The position numbers and the translations under genes were made by a program. A stretch of DNA of 57,833 nt, from assembly GCA_010279815.1 (NCBI GenBank), contig QEOQ01000070.1, forward strand, positions 62,847 to 120,679, read 5' to 3'. This DNA is from Brachionus plicatilis. Lineage: Eukaryota; Rotifera; Eurotatoria; Ploima; Brachionidae. The notes under the pieces were generated by a model that saw only the letters and a program-made list of their open reading frames with translations, did not search any database and was not told the DNA's origin. This document shows, in pieces, positions 20,326-32,889 of the stretch (the first letter of the stretch is position 1; each line of letters starts with the position of its first letter).

Positions 20326-21590
20326 TATTAAGTGAACTCTGCAAAAAATTTGCGTTTGCATAATCATGCATAACACTTGGTTATAGTTAAATCATATTTG
20401 TTCAAAAGTCTTAATTTAAAGTCAAAGTCACCATAATAATTTAAGCCACAAGAAAAAATCTAGAAAAAAGTGCCCGATTAAAATCAATTTTTTGAATTAA
20501 GTTTTTAAATATTATTTGAAATAAATGCAAAATACTGATAAAGTATATTTCAGGTATTCTTCCAAAACCAAAAAAATTCTTAAAATTTTGGTAATTGCAA
20601 TTACAACAGAAAAAGTTAAAGAAAAAAGTCAGTAGGCCATGGTTAACCGTGAAATAAAAGGCAAATAAAAGAGAAAAAATGACTAAATAAATAAATCTTG
20701 TTAAAATTTTTTTAATTATTTCAAAGAATATTTAAAAACTTAATTCAAAAATAATTTTTTATCGAGCAATCTTTTCCAATTTTTGATTATAATCCTGCAT
20801 TATAACTCATAAACTTGAATTTTTGGCCTCTTATTTAATTTTTAATTTTCAATTTTTAATGCGGAGTCAAGTAGCCATTATTTAAAAAAAAAATACACAA
20901 AAAGCAAAGATAGAGTTTTTCAATTTTAGAGAATAATTTTATCATCGATTAGAATTTTAAAAATTAATTTTTGTACAATTAAATCTTTCTTTTTTATTAA
21001 AATTATTGTCAGCTTCAAGAATACAAAAAAAAATTTAGAAATTATGACTTGAACAATTCTGATATCAAGTTTTGCTTTTTTCTCTCTTTGCGGCTTTAAC
21101 ATTGAATCTTTATCCGCATTGCTTGATATCAATTTTTGGCTCAAAATATTTATTAATATAAAATATTAATCATTCTTTTTTTAATCAGATGTTTGTTAAA
21201 TGTTATTCTATTGTTGAAAATTTTAATTAAACAAAGATACAGATCAAGGGAAATTATAAAAATAGCAAAAAAATTCAAAACTGAAAATTGAACTTAATAA
21301 AAACAAAAATAAATGGGATCAAATTTTACCTTTAAGACATGAGAGTGAGCTTTTTTGTCAAGTCTCCAAATTAATACAGCAAAAATTACTTGTTGAAAAA
21401 ATGCGATGTAGACAATTGCTCTTTTTAAGACACGTGCCACAAATATCTTCCAAAGACTTAAGATTTTAAATTATCAAAAGTACATTTTGCAATAAATAGC
21501 AGAATATTTTCAGAAACTCGATCTGATATAAGGCTTCTAAAAAAAACTTTAAATATTTTTAGCTATCTCTTTTTGTGAAAAAATTAAAAT
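20326..21590. other. Intergenic stretch with one unassigned possible exon
   Basis: AT-rich. On the minus strand 21326-21460 reads as a hydrophobic and basic segment (LWKIFVARVLKRAIVYIAFF ...) ending at a consensus-like splice donor (AAG|GTAAAAT) and starting near an acceptor (CTTAAG|T). Another open minus-strand stretch lies at 20935-21144 (SNADKDSMLKPQREKKAKLD). Phases do not join cleanly and no family is recognised, so I do not call a gene. Confidence 0.25.
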
Positions 21591-21866
21591 TTTATTTATT
21601 TGTTTACTGGACCGAATTTAAGTTCCTTCTGAATAAGATAAAATAAAATAAAAAAAAAGTAAAATAGTGTAAAATAAACTGAAATTAAAAAAAGATACTA
21701 AAATATAATGTAGCCTGCTACACGTGTATACATAGTTTAGGCTTGAGGAAAAAAAGAAGAAATGTTAAGGTAGCAATTACACAATGGAGTCGGGTATTCG
21801 GTATATCTTAATTTGAAACCCGCTTTCCTCCTCCAGTCTGATAACATATGGAATGAAATAATTTAA
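21591..21866 (+). repeat. Repeat family D, copy 1
   Basis: It starts with TTTATTTGTTTACTGGACCGA, runs through an A-rich (AAATA)n tract, then GAGGAAAAAAAGAAGAAAT and ATTACACAATGGAGTCGGGT, and ends with CAGTCT...ATGGAATGAA. The same order of landmarks repeats at 22270-22672. Non-coding, SINE-like in size with an internal A-rich tract. Confidence 0.7.
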
Positions 21867-21869
21867 TTT

Positions 21870-21965
21870 CGTCAAGTAGTACAATACAAATTAAAACTAC
21901 TTTAACGCATTTTATTCTTCAACTCTTCCTAAAGGAAAAGTCGAGGAAGAGTTTGTGAACGAAAA
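21870..21965 (+). repeat. Short MITE, partial copy
   Basis: AGTACAATACAAATTAAA ... CATTTTATTCTTC..CTCTTCCT matches the left half of the TA-flanked palindromic element at 43631-43772 (CAGTACAAATTAAAGCTGAC ... CATTTTGTTCTTCGACTCTT). The right half is only partly kept (GTCGAGGAAGAG). Confidence 0.55.
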
Positions 21966-22965
21966 TATGTGAACTGGGCTAATTTTTCTGTTTTCATGAT
22001 CTCAGCTCACCTGTAAAAAATTTTGTAATCTTAAAATAATTTAATTAATTAAATGTATTTTATTACAAAAAAAAAATTGGTACGAAAAAAATCAATTAAA
22101 CAAGCAATAATATAAAAATTGTTCTCCAAGTCTAAAGCCAGAGTCTTCACTGTCAGCCAAAATCACATAGTTATTATTATTTATTTGTAAATCTGCACCT
22201 TGCTAAAGCTCCTTTAGATTAAAAAAAGTCAAAATTAAAATAAAATTAATAAAAATTAAAAAAATGAATTGATTATTTATTTATTTATTTGTTTTCTGTA
22301 CCGAGCAAAAGCTCAAGAATAAGTTAAAAAATAAAATAAAAAAAAATAAAATAAAAATAAAATAAAATAAAAATAAAATCAAAGTTAATAAAATGAGATA
22401 AAAAAAAATTAAATAAAAATAAAATTAAAGTTAATAAAATGAGATAAAAAAAAGAATCGAAATAAAGTAAATAAGCTAAAAAAATGAAAGTTGAAAAGAC
22501 ATAAATAGGAATATATTGTTACATGTTGCACATGTTTAAATAGTTCTATTTTCAGGAAAAAAAGAAGAAATAGTAAGATAGAAATTACACAATGGAGTTG
22601 GGTATTCAATATATCTTGATTCGAAACCTTCTTTGTATTCCTTCACCAGTCTTACAACCAATGGAATAGAATGACTCAGACTCAGATTGACAGAATGACT
22701 CAGACTCAGATTGTTACATGTAGCATATGTTTAAATAGATTGTTTTCAACTCTAATTTGATTTTTTTCATATCAATAAACTACATTTAATTAATTCAATT
22801 ATTTTAAACCCTCACTCGCAGGATTACTCCTGTTACATTCTATTATTATTTTGCGATCACAGAAATTTTAACACTTGATCTGAAGATCACATAATTTTTT
22901 ACAGGTGAGCTGATATCACGAAAACAGAAAAATTAGTCAAGTTCATATATTTTCGTGAACATATC
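21955..22965. repeat. Inverted-repeat pair bounding about 1 kb
   Basis: 21955-22027 (TGTGAACTGGGCTAATTTTT ... CAGCTCACCTGTAAAAAATT) is found inverted at 22896-22965 (AATTTTTTACAGGTGAGCTG ... TTTTCGTGAAC). Between them lie family D copy 2 and low-complexity sequence. CAGCTCACCTGT also resembles the GGTGAGCC end of family A. Confidence 0.6.
22270..22672 (+). repeat. Repeat family D, copy 2
   Basis: Direct copy of 21591-21866: TTTATTTGTTTTCTGTACCGAGC, a long (AAATA)n tract, AGGAAAAAAAGAAGAAAT, ATTACACAATGGAGTTGGGT, ATATCTTGATTCGAAACC, CCAGTCTTACAACCAATGGA. The A-rich tract is longer than in copy 1. Confidence 0.7.
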
Positions 22966-24095
22966 AGGGTAAGGCCTCAATATTTAAACAACATTCATAA
23001 ATTTGTCAAATTTAATCTAAAATTTTTTTCAAAAATAGATTTAGAATCTTATTGAATTTAAATTATCCGACCTAATGCATAAAATCAGCCAGATTTTGAT
23101 ACTGATGACGAAAAAGACAAAAGACATATTCTGCTTTTAAAGACAACTTTGTTATTTACAACAAAAAAAGGAACCAAGAATTAAGATAAATAACCCAACA
23201 AACTTGAACAATCGGCCAAAAAGTATGGGTCCGTAATTATGTATATTTTTTATTTTAATTTTGCTTATGATGCTTAATTAAAAATAATAATAATGGTTTA
23301 AATTTTCTTTTTTTGTTTTTTAATTTTTGTTTTATTTTTAAGTTTTTCTTTTTTTTATCTGAATGAGCATTAGCTCGAGACAAAAAATAATAAAATAAAA
23401 CTGTCAAACACTCAATTTTTTAATATCTAGAATGATTAATTACAATTTTTTAAATGAATAATTTAATTTTTCTTGATTTTTTAAATATTAAGATTATATT
23501 TTAGAATCTTTTGAGTAATATGACCCTGATGTTGAGAATTTTTATCATTTGACTCAGTTCAATTAAAGAATGTTCCATTATTAAGGAGAAATAACAATCA
23601 TTAATTTATTATTAATCCATAGCTTTAATAATTTTGAATTCAAATTTAAATATTAAATTTCGAAATTATCTTTTTAATTTTTTTGGTAAATAAGCTTTTA
23701 AATGAAATTCGAAATAAAAGATCATTTTACTGAATTTTCACTTTTTCATTTTACTGAAAATTCAGTAAAACGATCGTTTATTTCTTATTTCATTTAATAG
23801 CTAATTCTCTATTTAAAATGTGTGTAATCTTACTGAATTTTCACTTTTTTTATAAAATCTTAAATCTTTGTTGTTTTTCAACATAACTCCTTCAAAAATC
23901 ACCCGATTAAAACAAAAAAAAAATTATTTTTAAATCAGAATAAAAGGCCATCGACGCGTCAATAGCACACACGAATGTCTGTGGTTTCAGGCATCGTTCA
24001 AATTCTTTTCAAAGAATGGTTTCTCGCAGTGCAGCCATTGAATCCGATATCGTTATTGATTTCAGATTAATTAAGCAGGACTGACTTTTATTGAT
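22966..24095. other. Intergenic stretch, no gene seen
   Basis: AT-rich. A short palindrome built on ATTCAGTAAAA/TTTTACTGAAT occurs at about 23715-23790. 23945-24060 is less AT-rich and on the minus strand reads SMAALRETIL, stop, KEFERCLKPQTF then AIDASMAFYS, perhaps a gene relic, unassigned. Confidence 0.35.
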
Positions 24096-24310
24096 ATCTA
24101 GTGATGAAATCGAATTAGCTTTTTGGACACAAATTGGAACTTGAATAAATAAAAAATTTGAAAAGACAATTGAAAAAGTAGTATGATTGAATAAAATCTT
24201 GAATATAAGATAAATTTGAATTTATATTTGATTTACTTTTATTTTTGAAATTAAATTCGAAAACTATCCTTTTTTAAATTAGAGTTCGAACTTGACTTTA
24301 ATTTAGGAAA
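24096..24310 (+). repeat. Repeat family B, copy 2
   Basis: It starts AGTGATGAAATCGAATTAGC and follows the same word order as 9780-10034 read on the minus strand. It abuts the family C palindrome at 24316. Confidence 0.55.
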
Positions 24311-24315
24311 CAACT

Positions 24316-25237
24316 GGTTTAATTTTTTGTGTTTGAATTACAAAATGTATCCAATGTTGAAATAACATTGAAAAAGTGCCATGTTTCAAATAAAAAATAA
24401 TTTTAAGTTAATATTGCAAACATTAAAAACTTTGTTTTTTTTTTTGAATTCAGACTTTGAGTTTGTGATATGATGATCCTTAAGATAATATTTGTAGCTT
24501 AAAAAACTATCTAAGCTCTGTTTTGCATTTTTTTTTAATTGAGCATTTGTTAAATCGCATCAAACGAACTTCAATTATCACTAAAGTTAAAGTATTTAAA
24601 GAAAAAAAAAAGTTTTTTGGGTCTAGTCGGTTAGGTGAACTATGGTTCATCTATTTTGGAACAATTTTTGTTCTCAGGTTTTATGAACCATTAGTTCACC
24701 TAATATTAAAGTTTTTAACCTAATTTGACATTTGATCACTTAATTCTATTTTGGCTCACCTTTACGTGAACAAAAAAAATAGGTGAACTTATAGTTCACA
24801 AATCCCGAGAACAAGAATTGTTTGCATAAAAGGTAAACTTTGGTTCATGTATCCGACTAGACCACGTTTTTCAACGATTGAATATTAAGAAAAAACTAAA
24901 TAAATTTATTATCTTTTTTTCTTTTTATCTTTTTATCTTCTTTTTAACTTTATTTTCAATTTTTTTGTTTTATATATTTTTATTCTGAAGGTTGGTAGAG
25001 GTACAGATAAATAAGTAAATTATTTAAATTTTAAATATTTTTTTCAGATTTTCAAATAAAAAATTCAACTCATTCTATTTCACTAAAGAGTTTAATTTCA
25101 ATAATGAAAATGCTTGCAATATTAACTTAAAATTATTTTTTTATTTGAAACTGAAAAAAATATTTGAAACATCGCACTTTTTCAATGTTATTTCAACATT
25201 GGATGCATTTTGTAATTCAAACACAAAAAATTAAACC
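24316..25237. mobile_element. Palindromic family C element
   Basis: Outer arms are 24316-24424 (GGTTTAATTTTTTGTGTTTG ...) and 25108-25237, clear reverse complements. A second inverted pair lies inside: 24621-24700 (GTCTAGTCGGTTAGGTGAAC) and 24783-24863 (ending CCGACTAGAC). So the element folds on itself along most of its 920 bp. The shorter relative at 10819-11215 and a fragment at 33900-34060 belong to the same family. No coding frame is convincing. Confidence 0.75.
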
Positions 25238-25429
25238 AACTTGAATTTTAGATAAATTTAACTAATAATTTAAAAGTATTAAAATTTGATGGAATATTTG
25301 AAAAATTAAGTATTTGAAAATTTAGTTTTTTGTACTCTTGTAGTGTTGGTTAAATCAGAACAGCTATTTTTTGGTACCGGGTAAGATGAATGAGACTAAT
25401 GTAATCCAGGAAATGTTAGAAGAGTTGTG

Positions 25430-25722
25430 TTGACTGATGAAAATCTGGCACGCTTTTAGTATCCAATTGGAATTGAAATACGAATTATCTAATGAATTCT
25501 TTTTTAATTAAATTTTTTTTAATCAATTATTTTTTTGACTAATTTTTATTTTCAAATATTAATTCGAATTTTTTAGAGATTCAATTTTTAATTAAAATAA
25601 ATTAATTTTCAAGTATATTATTTAAAAATATTTATATTCAAAAATTAAATTCAAACCTACGTTTCATTCCAAATGCTACTTATTCGAATATCGGTTCGAA
25701 TGTGCATATTTGATTTCATCAC
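25430..25722 (-). repeat. Repeat family B, diverged copy 3
   Basis: On the minus strand it begins AGTGATGAAATCAAATATG and contains ATTCGAA-type words as in copies 1 and 2. Lower similarity; the left limit is uncertain. Confidence 0.4.
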
Positions 25723-26461
25723 TATTGATACCTTTTAAGATTGGCTTATTTTGCTTCTAGGTTAAAGAGAACTGGAATTTTTTTCTAGATATTATTGTGT
25801 ACAATATTGTCCGAGTCAAATCAAATCGAGCTACTTTTTGCAAGTGCTGAGTATCAACAAAAATAAAGCTATGATCATAAACAAGAAATTTTTTTTTAAA
25901 AGAAAACTTTTTCAATTTTTTATTTGGATTCAAACTATATTATAAATTTTTTTTTTGTCCATGGGACTTCAAAATTTTAATAATAATAATAATAAACAAG
26001 CTAAGTTGCATCACAGTCATGTTTCTTAGCTCTAATCAGATCAAAGTTAAAATCATCGATTATTAGCGTCTCCATATTGTTGTTGATATGTTCTCTAGAT
26101 AGCGCTGTAGATTTAGTTATATGCATTTTTATTTTCTGTATCACTTTTTTATTTGTTTTTAATCATCAATCTTAGATGATTTGAAAAATTTAAGCAATTT
26201 ACAAAAAAACTGAATGAATTTATATTAAAAAAATTCATACTTTTTAAAAAAAATCTCATTTTTTAAAATCAATATAAAATTTCAGAACAGGCTCTTCAAA
26301 AAAAGTCTATGAAACTGGTCAGTTGAACATTTCAATTAAAATTTTTCTCAAATAAAAAACAATATAAAATAAATTTTTATTTAAAAAACACAAAAAACGC
26401 TTCTCTTTTTCTATTCTAATTAAATTTGACGGCATAACAAATGAATTTGGCATTAAAAAAA
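25723..26461. other. Intergenic stretch downstream of CEP89
   Basis: AT-rich, with a short (AAT)n run at 25978-25992. It should contain the CEP89 3' UTR and polyadenylation site; nothing else is seen. Confidence 0.4.
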
Positions 26462-29400
26462 TCAAGATTTTAATTCCTGCAATACTTGTTTCAAAAATTT
26501 ATTATCCATTAACACCTCATTATCTTTAGATTCTTTTGTATCGCCAATGGACTTGTATTTTTTCTCGGAAAGTTTTAAAATCTTGGCAATTTTTTTTTCA
26601 TTTTCCACTCTCAAATTCACTAATTCCGAGTCTTTTCTCTTTAATCTAAAAAAAAAAAATTATTCAAGATTTTTTCCATTAATTTAATACTTTTCCATCA
26701 GATTAGCCAATTTTAGCGAGGCTTTATCTTTAAACTCATTAAAGGCTTCTTCAATTTGAGCGTTTTTGACTATTAGCTCTTCAATTCTTTTCTCTTTGCC
26801 TCTAAAATCTGCTTCGCTAGTCTCGACCAAATTTTCCAAAATTTTTTTTTCAAATTTAATCTTTTCCAATTCTTTCTCTAGATGTTCTATTCGTTTTTTA
26901 AATTTTGATTCATTTATTTTTCCCATTTCCAAACTCCTGTTTAAGTCTTTTAGCCTTTTTTGTGCTCTATGACCAATACCTTTGCTTAAAATAAAATTTT
27001 GATTTACCAAGAAAAAATCCAATTTTTTCACTACTTTAAAGCTTCGTCAAGAACCATATTCTCGGCCTTGAACCGCTTGATCTCTGCTTCCGAATCAGTC
27101 AATTTGATGATGAATTTTTTCTTCTCATCTTCATAAGCTTGAACTTTGAGAAGTAAAAGCTCTGTTTCATGTTTATGGCTTAGATTTAGCTCTTCCATTT
27201 TGCGCTTCAAGTCCCCAATTTGAGTCAAATGGTCGTCCAGTTTGATCCGGCGCTGCATCTCAACACTCGATTGATTGAATTTTTTAACTATTTCCTCATT
27301 ATTGGCCTCGAGCATGTCGATTTTATTCAACAGTTCCATGCGTTCTACTTCACAATTTAATATCCGCTTGGAAAGTCTGGATATTTCTTCCAGTTTAAAT
27401 TTTTCCGAATCGTATACCTTTTTTTCTTCAAGACTTAATTTTTCACTTAGAAATTTATTCTCTTCGAGCACCAACTCTGCTTGACTCTTTATCTGAACTC
27501 TTAAAATAAAAATTAAATAAATATACTTAATAGTTAGTTTTGAGTACAATTGATTTTTTATGTTTTCTGGTAAATTTTGAAGCTTGGAGTGCAAATTTTG
27601 ATTTTCTTCTATCAAAATATTGAATTTGTTGGTTATTTCGTCAATTTTCAATCGCATCAATTTCATTGCTTCATCTTTTTCTTGTAATTTTTGGTCATAT
27701 ATCAAAAATAGTGGTGTAAGTTGACTGACAGACTTTTTCCATTTATTTTTTTCTTCTGTTAATTTTAACTCCACTTCTTCTTTCTTTAAACATTAAATAG
27801 TTAATTAAGTTAATTTTTTTTAAAAATCAAAATGCCTTAATACTGATTTTACTAAATTTGACCATTTTTAGGTTTTCGAAGTGAAAAATAAATTTATAAA
27901 ATATTTAATTTTACTCAAAAAATGTAAAATTTAGGATTTTTTGTCAAATTTTTATATTTTTTTTAAACATCTTCTTTAAATTTCTCAGATAGGCCTTAAT
28001 AAAATTGACAATTGTTGTCATTTCAACAAAGATTCTTATCTAGAATGCTAAATTTGGCATTCAAAATTCTGAATTATGATAACGGGAGAATTGGTCTCAA
28101 AGACAAGGTGATTTCAAATGAAGCAAGAAGTCAAAATTATGAACAGATGCAAAAACAATATTTTTTTTACAAAATTTGATTAAAAATTAAAAATATTCTA
28201 TTTTTGAATTTGTTTTTAATTGTAATTTATACTTTAAAAATTATTTGAATAAATGCAGTTTTGATCAGGTTATCATTATTAGTTATCAAAATATTTAGCT
28301 GATGAAAAGAAATACTTCTCAAAAATTATCTATCTACTCTAATTATCTGCTGACAAAAATTTGACCCTAAATTAAACTAATAAATTAAAAATCCAAAAAT
28401 ATAAATCCTCACGGCTTTAAATAATTGCTCTTTAATATAACTTTGACTAAAAAATCAAGTAATTTTTAAGTCAAAATTAATAATTGAATTTTTCCAGTTC
28501 TATGGTCTCATGATCGCGTCAAGTCAAATCTTAAAGAATGACTTATAAAAAATTTAAGTCTATTCTAATTACTTGACTTGACCAAAAAATGAATAATAGT
28601 AATTATAATTAGGGACGGCCAAAAATGCATTTGCATTTTTGAAATTTTTAGGTTTTTCGCATTTTTAATGGAAAACTTAAAGGGCAACTTAAAATTTTTC
28701 ATTAATTTCCTATTTTGTATTGATTAAAACTTTATTTTTTTACTAAAAATTTATTTTTCTAATAAATAAAATTTAGCATTGTGAATCAAAATTTGCTACA
28801 TCAGCTGTTATTTTAAAAAAAATTTTTCTGCAATTAAAGACATTTGTTTCCCCAGCATCAATATACGCGTAAATAAAAATGATTTTTTTATTTGAAACTT
28901 GTTTTAATTTCTTTTAACAAAAATTAATGTTAAAAGTAAAATATTGAATTTACTGTGACAAAATTAAAATTTGCTTACCGAAATAAATCTCTATGATAAT
29001 TTTATTCTTCCAATATTTGAAAACTAACTAAATTTATTAAATCACTAATCTGAATAAAAAATTTGTAAAATTACCAAAACAGTTTAACTATAATAACTTC
29101 ATAATAAAAAACAAAAACTATTTTGTAATGCATGTGATCAGGAATTAGACCACAGTCGCAAGTCTACAGTTGAAGCTCATTTAAATACATAAATTAAATT
29201 TGCAGAGCGGTAAATTCCAAAAAGGACTTAATTTTTCTGATGAAGAAAACAAGGGAAATTTTGTATAAGATCTTTTAATTGGATTTGGATCTGTAAATGT
29301 CCCATTACATAAGTTAAAAAGAAAATATTTTAAAAATATATTAACAAAGTACGTTCAAGTTTATTTTGTCAAATTGAAAAACTCAACACTTAAGTTAAAT

Positions 29401-32339
29401 TAATTAAATTTTTTGTAAATTTTGTTTGATTGAATTTTTATCGCATTTTTTCGCATAAAAAGCTGCATTTTTTAACCAAAAAAATGGCATTTTTTCATGG
29501 TCGTCCATGACAATATTTAATAAAAAATATCAATTTTCAGAATTTTTTTGGTCAAAATTTTTCATATTTTAAAAATTCAAGTTGATTTAAATGAAATTAT
29601 GTTAAAATAAAAAATAAAGTACGTTTTTCATTTAAAAAGTGGGAATGATTATATTTTTAGCAGTGACAGATTTTTTGATATGTCAATATAATCAAAATTA
29701 GCTAAAAACTGAGTTATAAGCCAAAAATTTAGTACCGCGATAAAAAGTCAACCTGAAGTTTGAAGCCTCAAATACACATATTTTCAGTTTTTTAAATTTT
29801 TAGGAAAAACAAGTTCACACATCGACAAAACCATTATCATTTTTGAACTCTATCATTTTTGAATTTTAGGTATACTAGGTGAAAAAAAAACATCAAGTTG
29901 CTTTTTTATTTATTCATAGTATTTTTATAGTAAATTATCCATCAAAACTTATTAGAATAAGGACGAAAAGATATAAGAATGAAAAAAAATGGTCAATATC
30001 TCGACCAGTGAAGCTAGTATTTGTTTTTTCAATGATAATTTTTATTTTTAAAACAAATAAAGTAAAAAAAATAACTAATTAAGAAATTAAAGTCCTAATT
30101 AATTAACAAGATGGGATTGGAACCATCGGTTCTGGTTTTTGTCTGGATACCAGAAGATCGCCATACCAATTCTCAGACCATAAAAGATACCCAAACTAGC
30201 CCGAATTTAATGAAGAAACCCTTTCGTTCTAGAGGAAGAAAAGTAGAAGATGTAAACAAGTTAAACCATAATATATTATATATAATTTTTGAAAGCTTAC
30301 TTTAGAATTAATAAATTGGTTTACCTTCTTTATTAAGTTAAGTGCGTTATAAGGGCCTAATCTATTACGTAGTGAGAACACACAAATTTTAAGTTTTTTT
30401 GAACATATACGCAGGACTTATTAAAAAATTAGTTAAAAACATATTTGTTGTAAAGCCTAGTAATCAATTAATTAAATTTAAAAGTTTCAAATGAATTAAA
30501 CTTTCCTTTCGGCAGATATGAAGAAAAGTAAATAGATACTTAACTTTTTTAAGTAATTAAAAAAATTATATTTTAGCGATCTTTTCAAATAACTTTTGTA
30601 CGATAAGACATAACAAAATAATTAAGAGCTGATTTTAATCATTTTTTATTGACATTAAAATAGATATTAAACATATATAAATTCTTGATAAAAGTTAAAG
30701 GTGTTCTAGGTGACCTTTTTCTTTTATTGAACCATGAGTCAACTAGATTTTTTAATTTTCTTAATTGTTAAAGTCTATTAAATATTTGTACAAAATTTGG
30801 TTAAATTCAGTCAAAAGGAACATGTTTTTTTTCTTGTCAAAATTTTAAACATTATTTTTTGAACACCCGTTATTAGGAAATAAATTAGGCAACATTTACT
30901 ATTTAATTAAAATACTAACCATTTGATAAGTTCTTCTTTTGAAAATCTATCATGAACTATTTCAGTTTACATTTCAATTTTTTGTATTTTTTTTATTTTC
31001 TTTATTCTGAAAAACCTATTCTTGGAAAAATATAAATATAAACAAGAAATTCAAATCGTAGAAAAAAACGAAATATTGTTTGTTCCAAAAAATGCTTTTC
31101 TCGGATTTGAAGCTAAATTTTTGATTTAAAAAATTTTAGAGACTTGTCTTTAAAAAAATTTTTTTTTCAATGCCTTAAGTTATTTAGGTTCTCCTGTGTT
31201 TAAAAATTCAAAAATTAAAATTAAAAAAATACCAACTTTTTTACCATAATTAGAATAATAATAATTCAACTCTGTATTTTGTCTACGAATAAGCTCTTTT
31301 AGCTTGAGATTCTCTTCTTCTAAATAATCAACTTGTCCATGAAGAACATCATCTTTGAATTGAATTAAATTTTTGTAAAAAAAAAAAACTTAAAATTTAA
31401 AAAATGTACCAATTTGTGATCTATTTAAATTCTTAATTTCTTTTTCAAAATTTCTGCATTTTAAATTCAATAAATCGATTATTTTTTTCTGGTCATTTAT
31501 TAATTTTTCATTGCTCTCTTGCTGTTTTGAAACCAAAACTCGAATTAGCTCCTGCTTTTCACTGTCACTTCTGTTTCTAGACTCATTTTCATGAAACTTA
31601 ATGATCATGTCATCGGTATTTTTTTTTATTATTTCGTCACGTTCCAATAGCTGCTTTTCCAAAATTTCTATTCTATTTTTCAATTCAGAATTTTCAGATT
31701 TTTTTATTTTCTCAGCTCTATCATGCAACTTAAGGACTTCAGATTCAGGCTCTCGAAAAGTGACCGACTGGTTTGTAGAACTATTAGTCTTGAACAAAAC
31801 TTCCACAGAATTTTGAGTATTGGAATCATTTTTTTTGGCATTATTCTCTTTGATTCTCTCCGCCAGACTTTTGTTTAAGGTCTCTTTTTTTAAAGATGAT
31901 TTTATCGGCACATTGGAATGAGATGAGACTGATGTGATGCTTTTTGAGTCCGAGTCATGTGTCTTATTGGTGCCGGTCAAGGTGTTCAAAAAATCAAGGT
32001 CATTTCTAGATTTTTCACTGCTTTCACTACTTGACTCATAATCTGGTTTTGTTCTGCTCGCATTTGAGTCATTTAAAGACTGGTTTCTGGCCGGGAGATT
32101 AGAGCTAACATTGGTTTGTTCCTCGTCTGATTCAACTTGTTCGGTCACTTGCCCGAGGCTTTTCAAATTTGGATCTGTTTTGTTCAAATTAGGCAAGCTG
32201 GCATTTTTAGCCAAATTTTTGGGCTGTTTTTTGTCCAAAGGCTAGCAAAAAATCTTTTAAAATTTGTACATTTTATTAAAAATAATTAAAGTACTTGACT
32301 TGAAGACCTTTTTTTGAACAAACGATCGAATAAACCCAT
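26462..32339 (-). CDS. CEP89: Centrosomal protein 89 kDa (distal appendage coiled-coil protein)
   Basis: Reconstructed as seven exons on the minus strand: 32295-32339, 31410-32241, 31245-31352, 27548-27779 (5' edge approximate), 27035-27499, 26691-26984 and 26462-26645. All introns are GT-AG with consistent phases, giving 719 residues (human CEP89 is 783). Introns are 45-57 bp except one of about 3.46 kb. The start is MGLFDRLFKKRSSSQ. The N-terminal third is Ser/Asn-rich and disordered; the rest is coiled coil. The identifying block is QLTPLFLIYDQKLQEKDE, then IEENQNLHSKL, then QAELVLEENKFLSEKL, and near the end ASLKLANLMEK, which follow the vertebrate order LSPLLLAYE.., KENEELH, QAKLVLEENK, ALKL.. 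CEP89 sits on mother-centriole distal appendages and aids ciliogenesis. The two halves could instead be separate genes, but the phase-matched join and the LEEENLKLKELI block in exon 3 argue for one. Confidence 0.8.
28169..28290 (+). repeat. Dispersed repeat E, copy 1
   Basis: AAATTTGATTAAAAATTAAA ... TTTTGATCAGGTTATCATTATTAGTTA is repeated in the same orientation at 41030-41143 with TTTTGATCAGGTCATCATTATTAGTTA in corresponding place. Confidence 0.6.
28613..29508. mobile_element. Candidate terminal-repeat element in CEP89 intron
   Basis: The left end AGGGACGGCCAAAAATGC and the right end GCATTTTTTCATGGTCGTCC are imperfect inverted repeats about 895 bp apart, both running into GCATTTTT-rich sequence. 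No convincing target duplication and no ORF. Could be a non-autonomous hAT-like element. Confidence 0.4.
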
Positions 32340-32889
32340 TGTTTAAAGGTATTCTAAATCAGTATGTAATGTTATCGACATACACTTTTAGCTAAATTAT
32401 TATTTTAGAAGGAAAATTTTGTTACTTAAGCTCTTTTTCTATTGTCATAGTTACGTTTTAAAAAATTAAAAAATAATTGTGTAATCTTCATTCAACATTT
32501 TTATTTTAGAGAGTTATTTTAAAGGTTTGTTTTTATTCAAAATATTAATTGGTACGGTCAAAAGATTTTTTTTTCGAAATTTTATTAACAGTTATAAAAC
32601 TTCTTTGGATTAATTTGTATACAACGATTTTGTTTTTACTTTTTTTTATTAAAGCTAACACAAAAATTATGTCATTTTAATTCCACTATATTTACTTTTT
32701 TTAAATTTGATTGTTCAAATATCAAACAAGTTTTGGAAAAAAATTTTATTTAGATTACTCAATCATTGATAAAAAAAATAAAAATTTATGTCAAGTGATT
32801 TCTATTTTAATTCGATATCGTTGTTTAGAATTTATTTAATCAAAATTTAAGCTAATTTAAAAAAATGAGATAAAAATTATATTAAAAGA

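Larger units (their letters stand above)
27780..31244 (-). other. Long CEP89 intron with repeats
   Basis: This 3.46-kb gap between exons 3 and 4 is about 70 times the gene's other introns. It holds a candidate terminal-repeat element (28613-29508), a copy of a repeat also at 41030-41143 (28169-28290), and AT-rich filler. A 64-codon plus-strand frame at 30111-30305 has less AT-biased codons but no recognised domain. Confidence 0.55.

Noticed and set aside
20926..21460. Possible two-exon minus-strand gene
   Set aside because: The 3' piece does not join in phase with the exon-like segment at 21326-21460, and neither matches a known family; noted only as a possibility.
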